From Rugosibacter sp. (GTDB lineage Bacteria; Pseudomonadota; Gammaproteobacteria; Burkholderiales; Rhodocyclaceae), in the NCBI GenBank assembly GCA_004322535.1, contig SCUZ01000029.1, positions 1 to 36,728 of the forward strand: DNA of 36,728 bases, given 5' to 3'. The stretch's first letter is position 1, and the number at the start of each line of letters is the position of its first letter. The translations under genes and the position numbers were made by a program. The notes beneath the pieces were generated by a model. It was not told the origin of the DNA, ran no database searches, and worked only from the letters and a program-made list of their open reading frames with translations. This document shows positions 25,375-34,794 of the stretch, piece after piece.

Positions 25375-25875
25375 GTGAAGTGTCCTTTTTGTGCGGACGC
25401 CAACACGCAGGTGGTCGACACACGGGAAAATGAAGAAGGCGACACCGTGCGTCGCCGCCGACGTTGCGTAGCGTGTGAAAAACGTTTCACCACCTATGAG
25501 CGGGTTGAGCTGCAACTGCCGCAAGTGATCAAGAAAAACGGTAGCCGCACGGAATATCAACGCGACAAATGCAAAGCCAGCATGATGCTGGCTTTGCGCA
25601 AACGTCCCGTCACCACCGAAAGCCTGGATGCCGCGCTGGATCGCATCGAAGAAAGGCTCGTGCAGCTGGCACAACGCGAAGTGGCGTCAGACCGCATTGG
25701 CGAGCTGGTCATGCGCGAACTAAAAAAACTCGACAACATTGCCTACATTCGATTTGCCTCAGTGTATCGAAATTTCGAAGATGTGAATGAGTTTTCTGAA
25801 GCCATCCGTGAAGTGGAAACACCGCCACAAACGCCAACGCAAGAGTCACCACCTGGCTCACCGACCGAGTCATGA
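25375..25875 (+). CDS. nrdR: Transcriptional repressor NrdR
   Basis: A 166-residue repressor of ribonucleotide reductase genes. The zinc ribbon cysteines are Cys3, Cys6, Cys31 and Cys34 ([10 protein letters not shown] and [10 protein letters not shown]), followed by the ATP-cone domain from [15 protein letters not shown] onwards, with [17 protein letters not shown] near the end. The C-terminus has a proline- and threonine-rich tail of about 18 residues beyond the usual 150. The start is a GTG at 25375 with AGGGAG upstream. It is 48 bp after glyA and 10 bp before ribD. Confidence 0.96.
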   Translation: MKCPFCADANTQVVDTRENEEGDTVRRRRRCVACEKRFTTYERVELQLPQVIKKNGSRTEYQRDKCKASMMLALRKRPVTTESLDAALDRIEERLVQLAQREVASDRIGELVMRELKKLDNIAYIRFASVYRNFEDVNEFSEAIREVETPPQTPTQESPPGSPTES

Positions 25876-25885
25876 GCATCAGTTG

Positions 25886-27019
25886 ATGAGCTTTTCCGCA
25901 GATGATCATCGTTTCATGGCACAAGCGCTGCTGCTGGCGCAGCGTGGCATGAACACCACCACCCCCAACCCGCGCGTAGGCTGCGTGATCGTAAAAGAAG
26001 GCCGGATAATCAGCGAGGGCTGGCATGAAAAAACCGGTGGGCCGCATGCCGAAGCCGTTGCGCTGGCAAATTTGACTGCGAACTTAACGACGACCTTATC
26101 AACCAGCGCAGCAGGCGCCACCGTTTATGTCACGCTGGAACCCTGCAGCCATATCGGGCGCACGCCGCCTTGTGCGGATGCCTTGATTGCTGCGGGCGTC
26201 ACGCGCGTTGTTGCCGCGATGCAAGACCCGAATCCGCAAGTGGCGGGAAAAGGGTTGGCACGGCTTGGCGCAGCGGGCATTGCCGCAGAATGCGGTTTGC
26301 TAAGCGCCGAAGCGCATGAGCTGAACATCGGATTCGTGTCGCGCATGACGCGTGGTCGGCCATGGCTGCGGCTGAAAATCGCGGCGAGTCTGGATGGTAA
26401 AACAGCCCTCAAAAACGGGATTTCGCAATGGATTACCAGTGCGGAAGCACGGCAAGATGCACATCTCTGGCGTGCCCGCTCATGTGCTCTGTTGACCGGC
26501 ATTGGTACGGTGAAAGACGATAACCCGCGCTTGACCGTGCGTGGCGTTAACAACGCGCGGTCAACCCCGAGACCACCACTAAAAGTCATCGTCGATAGCC
26601 AACTGCAAACGCCACTCGATGCCGCCGTGCTAACCAATGGCGGCGTGCTGATCGCCTGCGCGACAGACCATCCAGCGCGCCGCGATGCATTGACCGCTGC
26701 CGGTGCGGAAATTATTGTGTTGCGCGCTGCGCACGGCAAGGTTGATCTTGCGGCTTTACTGACCGCGCTTGGCCAGCGGGGTATCAACGAGGTGCTGGTC
26801 GAGGCAGGTGCCCGCCTGAATGGCGCGTTGCTGCAAGACAATTGTGTTGATGAATTATTGCTTTATCAAGCGCCGTTATTACTGGGTGACGCCGCACGCG
26901 GGATGATCAACGAAGGCGAGCAAACCGAATTGACCACCTTGACTGACGCGCGGCGGCTGCATGTCGTCGAGCGCCGTGGCATCAGCGCCGACTTTTTTAT
27001 CCGTGCGCGTTTTTTATGA
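25886..27019 (+). CDS. ribD: Bifunctional riboflavin deaminase/reductase RibD
   Basis: A 377-residue enzyme for the second and third steps of riboflavin synthesis. The N-terminal deaminase has zinc ligands His54 and Cys87, Cys96 with catalytic Glu56 (GGPHAEAVAL and TLEPCSHIGRTPPCADAL). The C-terminal reductase begins at about residue 150 (RPWLRLKIAASLDGK) and has EVLVEAGARLNGALL. A short insert rich in Thr and Ser lies at residues 62-77. The ATG at 25886 gives the standard start; its ribosome-binding site is weak, which fits translation coupled to nrdR. The stop is two bases from the convergent moeB stop. Confidence 0.95.
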   Translation: MSFSADDHRFMAQALLLAQRGMNTTTPNPRVGCVIVKEGRIISEGWHEKTGGPHAEAVALANLTANLTTTLSTSAAGATVYVTLEPCSHIGRTPPCADALIAAGVTRVVAAMQDPNPQVAGKGLARLGAAGIAAECGLLSAEAHELNIGFVSRMTRGRPWLRLKIAASLDGKTALKNGISQWITSAEARQDAHLWRARSCALLTGIGTVKDDNPRLTVRGVNNARSTPRPPLKVIVDSQLQTPLDAAVLTNGGVLIACATDHPARRDALTAAGAEIIVLRAAHGKVDLAALLTALGQRGINEVLVEAGARLNGALLQDNCVDELLLYQAPLLLGDAARGMINEGEQTELTTLTDARRLHVVERRGISADFFIRARFL

Positions 27020-27021
27020 AC

Positions 27022-27777
27022 CTACGCCCCAGCCTCGCCGCATACCGCACACGCCGCGTCATGCGGGATGCGCACTTCACGCCAGGTCATGTGCAAGGCG
27101 TCAAGCAGCAACAGCCGTCCACCCAGACTTTGCCCGCAGCCCATGATGAGCTTGAGCGCTTCAGCTGCCTGCATGCTGCCGATGATGCCTGTCAGGGGCG
27201 CAAAAACACCGGTAACAGCGCAGCGCACATCGTCGGCTGCTTCAGCTTCAGGAAACAGACAGTCATAACAAGGTGCGTTCGGCTGACGCGGGTCAAACAC
27301 GGTGATTTGCCCGTCAAAACGAATCGCAGCGCCGGACACCAGGGGTTTTTTCCGGCGCACGCACGCCTGATTGATCGCATGACGCGTGGCAAAGTTGTCG
27401 CAACAATCGAGCACCACATCCGCTTGTGCCACTTGCTCGTCCAGCGCTTCGCCTGCTAAGCGTTCGGTGAGGGCAATAACGTGACATTGCGGATTGATTT
27501 CTGCCAGGGTGCGCTGCCCGGAAGTGGCTTTGGCTTCACCAACAGAGGCAGTGCGATGCAAAATCTGGCGTTGCAGATTAGTGAGGTCAACGCTGTCGCC
27601 ATCGGCCAGAACCAGCGTGCCCACGCCGGCTGAAGCAAGGTAACAGGCGGCGGGCGAGCCTAACCCGCCTGCGCCAACGATCAGCACGCGTGCGTTCGTT
27701 ATGGCCGCCTGACCTTCAATGCCGATCTCGGGCAACAAAATATGCCTGCTGTAACGCAGCAGTTGCTCGTCATTCAT
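27022..27777 (-). CDS. moeB: MoeB/ThiF-type adenylyltransferase
   Basis: A 251-residue E1-like enzyme that adenylates the C-terminus of a small sulfur carrier (MoaD for molybdopterin or ThiS for thiamine). The nucleotide-binding motif GAGGLG is at 35-40, the conserved DNFATR follows Asp127, and the structural zinc is held by Cys170/Cys173 (CYDC) and Cys243/Cys246 (CAVC). MoeB and ThiF cannot be separated by motifs alone; no thi or moa gene is nearby. It is the last gene of the gpmA-envC-ctpA-unknown-moeB run. Confidence 0.9.
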   Translation of the reverse strand: MNDEQLLRYSRHILLPEIGIEGQAAITNARVLIVGAGGLGSPAACYLASAGVGTLVLADGDSVDLTNLQRQILHRTASVGEAKATSGQRTLAEINPQCHVIALTERLAGEALDEQVAQADVVLDCCDNFATRHAINQACVRRKKPLVSGAAIRFDGQITVFDPRQPNAPCYDCLFPEAEAADDVRCAVTGVFAPLTGIIGSMQAAEALKLIMGCGQSLGGRLLLLDALHMTWREVRIPHDAACAVCGEAGA

Positions 27778-27779
27778 CG

Positions 27780-28265
27780 CTATTTATCTTGCCGCAAATC
27801 AGGTGGCGTGTCGTCATGATCGCCATGCAGATGGTGATCCCACGCTTTGGAATAAATATCCTGCGACTTTTTGATCAGGCGCTGCGGGCCATGCATATTG
27901 CGCAGCTGGGTTTCTTCCGCAAACGCGATCACCGCTCGCATGAAGCGCGCATGCCAGCCATTGTCCAGATGAAACCCCTGCTTGACCAACGCGCTGGCAA
28001 TCCCATCGAATGTGTATTGGCCCAGCTCGTACCACAGCGACAATGTATGTGCGGGGTTGCCTGAAAGTGGGCCCGCTTCAACCACCATCTCGGGCAATCC
28101 GGCAAGCAAAGTCTGGGCGGCAGCCGCATCGCCAGGATACTTCGCATCGAAGCGTAATACGCGATGCTTGCGCGTGCCGGGCTGCGGCACAAACATGCCC
28201 GGGCGTGGCCGATGACCGCCCGCATCACGCAGTTCACGCGCTTTTGCGGGGGTCATTTTGCTCAC
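27780..28265 (-). CDS. Uncharacterised 161-residue protein between ctpA and moeB
   Basis: I do not recognise this protein. It is soluble, with no signal peptide or membrane helix. The N-terminus is basic (MTPAKARELRDAGGHRPRPG), a central part alternates strand- and helix-like text (RVLRFDAKYP, HTLSLWYELGQYTFDGIASA, LVKQGFHLDNGW), and the C-terminus is rich in His and Asp (DHHLHGDHDDTPPD). The middle could form a small ferredoxin-like (HMA-type) fold, but without a CxxC motif; the His-rich tail hints at metal binding. Both are weak inferences. The start is a GTG at 28265 with AAAGG upstream; an ATG at 28256 is an alternative. It is two bases from moeB, so the two genes are probably co-transcribed. 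Confidence 0.7.
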   Translation of the reverse strand: MSKMTPAKARELRDAGGHRPRPGMFVPQPGTRKHRVLRFDAKYPGDAAAAQTLLAGLPEMVVEAGPLSGNPAHTLSLWYELGQYTFDGIASALVKQGFHLDNGWHARFMRAVIAFAEETQLRNMHGPQRLIKKSQDIYSKAWDHHLHGDHDDTPPDLRQDK

Positions 28266-28281
28266 ATGTTGCCTTTCGTGA

Positions 28282-29700
28282 TCAGCGCTTGAGAATCTGC
28301 AGCGCTTTTAACAAATTCACTGCCTGCGCGAGTTGGTAATCGTCTTTCGAGGCAAACTCCATTGGTGCACGTGTCGCATCATTCTCTTCGTCCGTTTTGT
28401 TTTTCTTGCCGTTTTTGACGTGCGGCCTATTTTCCGGCTTGTCTGGCCTGCTTTCCGGTTTTACATCGACACTCTTGTCTTTGTCATTGGCAAGATGCCG
28501 CTCGAGATCAGCTTCGCGCAAACGTTCATACGCTTCGCCGTTGGCTGTTTCTTCCACCACGATATCCGGCGTGATGCCCTTGGCCTGAATCGAGCGGCCT
28601 GAAGGTGTGTAGTAGCGCGCCGTGGTGAGCTTGATGGCCGTGTTGTTGGAGAGCGGCAACACCGTCTGCACGGAGCCCTTGCCGAAAGTTTGCGTGCCCA
28701 TGATGATCGCACGTTTGTGATCTTGCAAAGCCCCCGCGACAATTTCCGAAGCTGAAGCCGAGCCACCATTGACCAGCACCACCATGGGTAAGGTTTTTAT
28801 CTGGGCCGGCAGATTTTTCATATAGTCATCCTTGGTGCCGCGCAGGTAATCTTCCGGGCTGGCGGTAAAGCGGCGCTTGGCATCTTCGGTGCGCCCCTCG
28901 GTTGACGTCACCAGTGTTTTTGGCGGCAAAAAGGCCGCTGAAACACCAATCGCCCCAGTCAGCAAACCACCAGGGTCATTACGTAAATCAAGCACCAGGC
29001 CTTTGAGCCCGTCTTTTTCCTGTTTCACCAGTTTTTCGAGATGCCTGGCCACATCGGCATTGGTTTCATCCTGAAACTGGGTAATCCGCAGATAACCATA
29101 GCCGCCTTCCAGCGCTTTGGATTTAACACTTTGCACTTTGATTTTTTCGCGCGTCAGCGTGACTTCAAACGGCTTGGATTCCCCCTTGCGAAATACCGTC
29201 AGACGAATCTGCGTTTTGGGTTTGCCACGCATTTTTTTCACCGCGTCGGTCAGGGTCAGCCCCTTCACCAGCGTGTCATCCAGCTTGATGATGAGATCTC
29301 CTGGTTTCAAGCCTGCTTTGTAAGCAGGCGTATCTTCAATGGGCGAAACAATTTTAACCAAGCCATCTTCCATCCCCACTTCCAGCCCCAGGCCACCAAA
29401 CTCGCCCTGGGTTGTGACCTGCATTTCCTTGAATGCTTCGGCGTCCAGATACGCCGAGTGCGGATCAAGGTTTGCCAGCATGCCGCTGATGGCATGCGTG
29501 ATCAGGGTTTTATCATCCACGGACTCAACATAGCCCTGCTTGATCGCCCCATACACATCGGCAAAACTGCGCAGCTCCTCAATCGGCAAGGCTGACACTG
29601 CGGCATCCTTGCCCGCGCTGGCCGAAAAGTTGAGGCTGACAAAAATGCCCGCGAGAAGACCGGCGGTGAGCAAACCAATTTTTTGCAGGGTACTGCGCAT
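28282..29700 (-). CDS. ctpA: C-terminal processing protease CtpA (S41A)
   Basis: A 472-residue periplasmic serine protease. After an N-terminal signal or anchor (residues 8-28) comes a helical part, a PDZ domain at about 97-180 (GLGLEVGMEDGLVKIVSP, YKAGLKPGDLIIKLDD) and the S41 protease domain. The catalytic Ser is in GGSASASEIV (314-319) and the Lys is Lys341 in TFGKGSVQT. A Lys/Asp/Glu-rich low-complexity stretch fills about 405-445. I chose the ATG at 29700, with GGAGT upstream. It follows envC by 56 bp; in other bacteria CtpA-type proteases trim peptidoglycan hydrolases and lipoproteins, which suits that neighbour. Confidence 0.94.
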   Translation of the reverse strand: MRSTLQKIGLLTAGLLAGIFVSLNFSASAGKDAAVSALPIEELRSFADVYGAIKQGYVESVDDKTLITHAISGMLANLDPHSAYLDAEAFKEMQVTTQGEFGGLGLEVGMEDGLVKIVSPIEDTPAYKAGLKPGDLIIKLDDTLVKGLTLTDAVKKMRGKPKTQIRLTVFRKGESKPFEVTLTREKIKVQSVKSKALEGGYGYLRITQFQDETNADVARHLEKLVKQEKDGLKGLVLDLRNDPGGLLTGAIGVSAAFLPPKTLVTSTEGRTEDAKRRFTASPEDYLRGTKDDYMKNLPAQIKTLPMVVLVNGGSASASEIVAGALQDHKRAIIMGTQTFGKGSVQTVLPLSNNTAIKLTTARYYTPSGRSIQAKGITPDIVVEETANGEAYERLREADLERHLANDKDKSVDVKPESRPDKPENRPHVKNGKKNKTDEENDATRAPMEFASKDDYQLAQAVNLLKALQILKR

Positions 29701-29756
29701 AATGACTCCGTAAGCTGTAGATGAATGTGTCCGTGTTTGCGTCCAAAAGCGGCGGA

Positions 29757-31082
29757 TTAGCGTGTGCCAATCCATTTCAAGGGATCGAACGCTCGTCCCC
29801 GATGCCTCAGTTCGAAGTATAAACCCGGGTCAGGATGTCCGCCGCTATTACCCGCTGTGGCAATCGACTGGCCCGCGGTAACGGTTGCCCCCACGGCGCC
29901 CAGCAATGATTCATTGTTGGCATACACGGATAAAAAATCATTCCCGTGGTCAATAATCAATAAATTGCCAAATCCGCGCAACCATTCGGCAAAGACAATT
30001 TTGCCGGCAGCCACCGCGTGAATGGGTTCGCCCTCTGTTGCACGTATGAAAAGACCTTTCCAGGTCGTGCCGCCCTCGGCACGGGCGCTGCCATAACGGC
30101 TGACAATCTGCCCGGAAACCGGCATGCGCAGTCTGCCACGCAATGCTGAAAACGCACCACTCACCTGGCCTGGGTCGTAGCTGCGAGCAGCGGACGACTT
30201 GCCAGGAGAGACAGGGCTCTCAGAGGGAGGGCTTGCCGTATTACCAGCGCCGACTTTTGGTTGTGTCGCAGTTTTTTTCGTCCCCGCTGCCTTTGCGGCC
30301 TCTCTTGCAACCACCTTCGCTGCCTCCTTGCGTGCCGCCGCCGCAAGAGCGGCAATCACGTTCGTCAAGCGCTGCTCATCACGGCGCAAACGGGCAATCT
30401 CGGTTTTCTGCCCGCGCAGGCGTTCTGCCAGTTGTGCCAATGTGGCCGCACGTTGCTGTTGACGCATCTGTAATTGACTGCGGCTTTCCTGTTCGCGACG
30501 CGCAATCTCGGTCAACTGCGTTTGCTGCTCAAGCACGGCTGCGGTCAGGTGTTGCCGCTCACTGACTGTGGTGCGCAGTTGTTGCACCAAATCGGCTTTT
30601 GCACGCGACAGTTGAGTCAGGAAGTACTGGTCGCGAGCAATGAAATTCGGGTCACGCCCTGCCAGAAGAATGCTTAAAGCATCAGCATCGCCACTAATAA
30701 ATTGACGATTCAACAACTGCGCCAAATGGCTTTGTTGCGCTGAGGTTTGCTGCTCCAGGCGTTTGATCTGTGCTTGCAACGCGGTCAGCTTTTCTTCCAC
30801 CGCGTGACGCTCTTGCGCGAGCTGCTGCAAGCGCCGATTGGTATCGGAAATAGCCGTTTCCGTTGCGCGCAACTGTTCGCTAACATCCTGTTTTGATTTT
30901 TCTGTTTTGGACATATCCCGGCGCAGCGATTCAATTCGCGCACGCACGGAATCAAGTGTGTGTTTTTTCGCTTCAACAGGTGCCGCCCGGCTGGCCGTGG
31001 AATATGCCGCTGCAGACAGAAAGCATAACGCCAGCGATATTATTCCACCCGCATGGCGGATTTTGCCCAGATCAGGCTTCAC
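29757..31082 (-). CDS. envC: Murein hydrolase activator EnvC
   Basis: A 441-residue periplasmic protein with a signal peptide (ending near SRAAP), a long coiled coil (about residues 45-260, rich in Gln, Arg and Glu) and a C-terminal LytM (M23) domain. The LytM domain lacks the metal-binding His residues: [15 protein letters not shown] replaces the usual RxHxG, and the end reads [17 protein letters not shown]. This degenerate form is typical of EnvC, which activates amidases during cell division rather than cutting peptidoglycan. The start is a GTG overlapping the gpmA stop as GTGA. Confidence 0.92.
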   Translation of the reverse strand: MKPDLGKIRHAGGIISLALCFLSAAAYSTASRAAPVEAKKHTLDSVRARIESLRRDMSKTEKSKQDVSEQLRATETAISDTNRRLQQLAQERHAVEEKLTALQAQIKRLEQQTSAQQSHLAQLLNRQFISGDADALSILLAGRDPNFIARDQYFLTQLSRAKADLVQQLRTTVSERQHLTAAVLEQQTQLTEIARREQESRSQLQMRQQQRAATLAQLAERLRGQKTEIARLRRDEQRLTNVIAALAAAARKEAAKVVAREAAKAAGTKKTATQPKVGAGNTASPPSESPVSPGKSSAARSYDPGQVSGAFSALRGRLRMPVSGQIVSRYGSARAEGGTTWKGLFIRATEGEPIHAVAAGKIVFAEWLRGFGNLLIIDHGNDFLSVYANNESLLGAVGATVTAGQSIATAGNSGGHPDPGLYFELRHRGRAFDPLKWIGTR

Positions 31083-31828
31083 CCTTTGGCTTTACCCTGA
31101 TTCGCTACCGCCTGAATGGCTGCATTGATGGCGTCTTGATCACCAAGATAATAGTGACAAATCGGCTTCAAATCAGCATCCAGCTCATACACCAGCGGCT
31201 GGGCGGTGGGAATGTTGATGCCGACAATATCGTCATCCGATACCTGATCGAGATATTTGATCAACGCGCGCAAGCTATTGCCATGCGCAGCAATAATCAC
31301 GCTTTTCCCCGCCTTGATGCTCGGTGCAATGGTATCACTCCAGAAGGGCAGCACGCGCCCGACAGTGTCTTTCAGGCACTCGGTGCGTGGCAACTCGGCC
31401 ACCGGAATACTGGCATACCGCGGATCATCCACCGACAGGCGGGGGTCGCCGTCAGCCAACGGTGGCGGGGGCGTGTCGTAGGCGCGCCGCCAGATCAACA
31501 CTTGTTGGTCGCCATATTTGGCCGCCGTTTCTGCTTTATCCAGGCCTTGCAGAGCGCCATAGTGCCGCTCGTTCAGCCGCCAGGAATGGCATACGGGAAT
31601 CCACATGCGGTCGAGTTCTTCGAGCACTGTCCATAGTGTTTTGATCGCGCGGCGCAAAACCGAGGTAAAGGCCAGATCAAACGCATACCCTTCTTGACGC
31701 AACAGCTGGCCAGCGGCTTGTGCCTCTGCCATGCCTTTGGCTGTCAGCCCGACATCATGCCAGCCGGTAAAGCGGTTTTCCTGGTTCCAGACGGATTCAC
31801 CATGGCGAAGAAGAACAATTTTGTACAT
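31079..31828 (-). CDS. gpmA: 2,3-bisphosphoglycerate-dependent phosphoglycerate mutase
   Basis: A 249-residue glycolytic enzyme that interconverts 3- and 2-phosphoglycerate. The phosphorylated His is His9 in [18 protein letters not shown], and [17 protein letters not shown] and [17 protein letters not shown] carry the other active-site residues. Length and text match GpmA. GGGAAGC lies five bases before the ATG. It is the first gene of a minus-strand operon with envC and ctpA, and diverges from the rhodanese gene across 166 bp. Confidence 0.97.
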   Translation of the reverse strand: MYKIVLLRHGESVWNQENRFTGWHDVGLTAKGMAEAQAAGQLLRQEGYAFDLAFTSVLRRAIKTLWTVLEELDRMWIPVCHSWRLNERHYGALQGLDKAETAAKYGDQQVLIWRRAYDTPPPPLADGDPRLSVDDPRYASIPVAELPRTECLKDTVGRVLPFWSDTIAPSIKAGKSVIIAAHGNSLRALIKYLDQVSDDDIVGINIPTAQPLVYELDADLKPICHYYLGDQDAINAAIQAVANQGKAKG

Positions 31829-31994
31829 GAAGCTTCCCGTTCATTAAAAAGGCCATTTTAGCGTGCGGCGCAACGACAAAGGCAGAAGCGATTACCTCGG
31901 GCAGGTTACAATGCATCGCTTATGGATTTAAGCCATTTTGCGTTGAATAACGCATGACCACGCATTACACAGACAATAAGGAAATAGATCGCTC

Positions 31995-32402
31995 ATGGAA
32001 TTTTTGCAACATAACTGGATGTGGGTCGCCCTTGCCATCACCTCGGGCGGCATGTTGCTGTGGCCCATGTTGAAGAACGGTGGCAGCCAAGCGCTCACAC
32101 CCAGTCAGGCCACACTGCTGATGAATCGCGAAAACGCGGTAGTGATTGATGTCCGCGAAAGTGGCGAGTGGAATAATGGACACATCGCGGGCGCCCGTCA
32201 TATTCCCATGCCTGTATTACGAGAAAGAATGATCGAGCTGGAAAAATTCAAGAAACGCCCGCTGATTATTTGCTGTGTCTCGGGCAACCGCTCTTCAGCC
32301 GCCGCGAACACTTTACGAAAAGCGGGCTTTGAAAAAGTCTTCACCCTGGCCAGTGGCATGACCAGTTGGCGGGAGGCGAAACTTCCTCTCACCATGAAAT
32401 GA
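31995..32402 (+). CDS. Membrane-anchored rhodanese-like protein
   Basis: A 135-residue protein with one N-terminal membrane helix (residues 8-26) and a single rhodanese domain. The active loop is CVSGNR (94-99), with Cys94 as the sulfur-carrying residue, and VIDVRESGEWNNGHIAGARH is the usual domain start. It could transfer sulfane sulfur at the membrane; the E. coli relative in this gene context is YibN. It leads rhodanese-grxC-secB-SH3-gpsA. TTGAAT and TACACA, 17 bases apart just upstream, are a possible promoter. Confidence 0.92.
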   Translation: MEFLQHNWMWVALAITSGGMLLWPMLKNGGSQALTPSQATLLMNRENAVVIDVRESGEWNNGHIAGARHIPMPVLRERMIELEKFKKRPLIICCVSGNRSSAAANTLRKAGFEKVFTLASGMTSWREAKLPLTMK

Positions 32403-32433
32403 ATTCGCAGCCAACTAACAGGATAATCGCGTC

Positions 32434-32691
32434 ATGGCCAAAGTACTCATGTATTCAACCGCAGTGTGTCCGTATTGCGTACGCGCCGAGCAACTATTGT
32501 TGCGTAAAGGCATTAAAGATATCGAGAAAGTGCGGGTTGATCTTAAACCAGAGCTACGCGAAGAAATGATGCAAAAAACCGGCCGCCGCAGCGTGCCGCA
32601 AATTTATATTGGCACTACCCACATAGGTGGATTTGATGAGCTTTTTTCCCTTGATCAGCAAGGCGGCCTTGACGCTTTGCTGGCTTCTTGA
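32434..32691 (+). CDS. grxC: Glutaredoxin 3
   Basis: An 85-residue dithiol glutaredoxin. The redox pair is Cys12-Pro-Tyr-Cys15 (MYSTAVCPYCVRAEQLL), followed by the cis-proline segment SVPQIYIG and the GGFDEL end that binds glutathione. It lies 31 bp after the rhodanese gene and 34 bp before secB, the same order as in E. coli and many betaproteobacteria. Confidence 0.96.
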   Translation: MAKVLMYSTAVCPYCVRAEQLLLRKGIKDIEKVRVDLKPELREEMMQKTGRRSVPQIYIGTTHIGGFDELFSLDQQGGLDALLAS

Positions 32692-32725
32692 TTTTCCACT
32701 TTTTTAAATATTCACTGACCCTGCC

Positions 32726-33187
32726 ATGAGCGATCAACAAGCCGTTTTTACCATCGAAAAAATTTATGTGCGCGACTTTTCTGTCGAGGTACCACATGCA
32801 CCGCAGATTTATCTGGAGCGTGAAGCGCCCGGGATTTCTGTACAGATTCAAACTGTCGCCACTGACGTTAGCGATGGCGTATTTGAAGTCGTGGTGACGG
32901 TTACCGTGACAGCCCAAAAGGAAGACAAAGTTTTCTTTTTGGTTGAAGCCGCCCAAGCGGGCATTTTCCAAATTAAAAATGTGCCAAACGAAGAGATGGA
33001 GCCTGTGCTAGCTGTCGGCTGTCCCAACATCTTGTTCCCCTATGTGCGCGAGACCATTTCGGATGCCGTCAATCGTGCAGGGTTTCCGCCCGTGATTCTT
33101 GCTCCGGTGAATTTCGAAGCAATGTATCAGCAACGTGCTGCTGAACAAGCCGCTGCCACCAATGCTGCACCCGCTTCCCTGCAATAG
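32726..33187 (+). CDS. secB: Protein-export chaperone SecB
   Basis: A 153-residue chaperone that keeps preproteins unfolded and hands them to SecA. The text FTIEKIYVRDFSVEVPHAP at the N-terminus, VLAVGCPNILFPYVRETISD in the middle and the acidic surface patches are typical, and the length matches the family. It forms a tetramer in known members. It is 34 bp after grxC and six bases before the SH3 gene. Confidence 0.97.
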   Translation: MSDQQAVFTIEKIYVRDFSVEVPHAPQIYLEREAPGISVQIQTVATDVSDGVFEVVVTVTVTAQKEDKVFFLVEAAQAGIFQIKNVPNEEMEPVLAVGCPNILFPYVRETISDAVNRAGFPPVILAPVNFEAMYQQRAAEQAAATNAAPASLQ

Positions 33188-33193
33188 TCGGCG

Positions 33194-33661
33194 ATGGTGA
33201 TACGCTGCAAAGATATATGGCGCAAGGCGGTAGCGATTGCCGGTACCCTGTTTTGCGTCCTCATCGTGCCACCGGCGTTTGCACTGGATTTTCTTTCTGT
33301 CGCGGCACCAGCTGTTTTATTTGATGCGCCGTCAAGTAAAGCCAAGCCCTTGTTTGTCATTAATCCCGGCACACCGGTAGAGCGCGTCATCAGTCTGGAA
33401 GGCTGGGTCAAGGTGCGTGACAATAAAGGCGATCTTGCCTGGATAGAAAAAAAATATCTCAGCGAAACCCGCCAAGTCATGGTGATTGCAGATCGTGCGC
33501 AAATTCGTGCTGCGGCTGACGATAAAGCCACCCTCGTGTTTGAAGCCGAGCGCGATGTTGTTCTCACCCTGCTCGAAGCGTTGCCCGGTGGATGGGCCAA
33601 GGTAAAACACCGCGATGGACAACAGGGCTTTATCAAGTCGGTACAGGTGTGGGGCTTGTGA
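33194..33661 (+). CDS. Periplasmic SH3b-domain protein
   Basis: A 155-residue exported protein with a signal peptide (hydrophobic residues 12-28, cut after PPAFA) and two consecutive SH3b-like units, about 36-85 (PLFVINPGTPVERVISLEGW) and 92-150 (RAQIRAAADDKATLVFEAER). Both end in WVKV or WAKV strands. SH3b domains usually bind peptidoglycan or peptides; no enzymatic domain is present. It is found between secB and gpsA in several betaproteobacteria, as here, but I know of no established role. Confidence 0.87.
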   Translation: MVIRCKDIWRKAVAIAGTLFCVLIVPPAFALDFLSVAAPAVLFDAPSSKAKPLFVINPGTPVERVISLEGWVKVRDNKGDLAWIEKKYLSETRQVMVIADRAQIRAAADDKATLVFEAERDVVLTLLEALPGGWAKVKHRDGQQGFIKSVQVWGL

Positions 33662-33717
33662 TGAAATGTGTCATCGAGTCGGCCCGTCAAGCAACGTACT
33701 AGAGTCGAGCACACTGC

Positions 33718-34743
33718 ATGAAAATAGCCATTTTAGGCGCCGGCGCATGGGGTACCGCGTTAGCCATTGCCCTCGCACCGCGCCATCATGTTTGGCTGTG
33801 GGCGCGCGATGCAGCACAAGTCGCGTTGATGAACACGCGTCGTGAAAACCCGCGTTACCTGGCTGACTGTCCGTTTCCCGAAGCATTGCAAGTAACGGGT
33901 GATTTCAACACCGCCGTTGCCTCCGCCGAACTATTGATTCTTGCTGTGCCACTCGCTGGTTTGCGGCCATTGCTTGAACAACTGCGGCAACTGGGCACTT
34001 CGGCAACACCTGCCCCGCGACGTTTTTTGTGGGTCTGCAAAGGGCTGGAAGCCATGACCGGCAAGCTGCCACATCAAGTGGTAACAGACGTCTTGAATCC
34101 TGCGACCAGCGCTGCCGATACACCACCAACATCCTTCTGGGGCGCACTCACAGGCCCCAGCTTTGCTTTTGAAGTGGCCTGCGGCTTACCCACAGCATTA
34201 ACCTTGGCCGCGACCGATATGACTTTTGCCACGGACATCGCGCATGCGCTGCATGGCGGCAATCTGCGTATTTATGCCAATGCCGACCTCACCGGCGCTG
34301 AAGTCGGCGGGGCAGTTAAAAATGTCATGGCCATTGCCGCTGGCGTGAGCGATGGCCTGGGCTTGGGACACAATGCGCGCGCCGCGCTGCTAACGCGCGG
34401 CCTGGTGGAAATCACCCGTTTTGGTGTGGCGCTCGGTGCCCGGCGCGAAACCTTCACCGGGCTCACCGGCCTGGGCGATCTGATTCTTACCAGCACGGGC
34501 GATTTATCGCGCAATCGGCGCGTGGGTTTATTGCTCGCCGAAGGCCAAAACCTCACTACCATACAAAATACCTTAGGCCACGTGGCCGAAGGCGTTTTCA
34601 CTGCCCGTGAAGTCGCGCAACGTGCCGCAGCCATGGGCATCGACATGCCCATCACCACTGCGGTGGCGGGGCTACTGGATGGCCGCATTAGCCCCCGTGA
34701 GACCGTGCATCAGCTCATGGCACGTGACGCGCGCACCGAGTAA
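33718..34743 (+). CDS. gpsA: Glycerol-3-phosphate dehydrogenase [NAD(P)+]
   Basis: A 341-residue enzyme that makes sn-glycerol-3-phosphate from dihydroxyacetone phosphate for phospholipid synthesis. The nucleotide-binding motif is ILGAGAWGTALA (GxGxxG at 7-12), with WVCKGLEAMTGKLPHQV, GPSFAFEVACGLPTA and the catalytic Lys in AEVGGAVKNVMAIAAG. It follows the SH3 gene by 56 bp and converges with trmL. Confidence 0.97.
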   Translation: MKIAILGAGAWGTALAIALAPRHHVWLWARDAAQVALMNTRRENPRYLADCPFPEALQVTGDFNTAVASAELLILAVPLAGLRPLLEQLRQLGTSATPAPRRFLWVCKGLEAMTGKLPHQVVTDVLNPATSAADTPPTSFWGALTGPSFAFEVACGLPTALTLAATDMTFATDIAHALHGGNLRIYANADLTGAEVGGAVKNVMAIAAGVSDGLGLGHNARAALLTRGLVEITRFGVALGARRETFTGLTGLGDLILTSTGDLSRNRRVGLLLAEGQNLTTIQNTLGHVAEGVFTAREVAQRAAAMGIDMPITTAVAGLLDGRISPRETVHQLMARDARTE

Positions 34744-34757
34744 GCATTCCAGCCAGC

Positions 34758-34784
34758 GCTGAATTGCCAAGCAGGCAGTTCAGC
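34758..34784. terminator. Hairpin between convergent gpsA and trmL
   Basis: An 11-bp stem, GCTGAATTGCC with GGCAGTTCAGC (one G-T pair), around a five-base loop. It lies 14 bases after the gpsA stop and 10 before the trmL stop, so it may end both transcripts. There is no T-run. Confidence 0.55.
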
Positions 34785-34794
34785 AATAGTCCAA

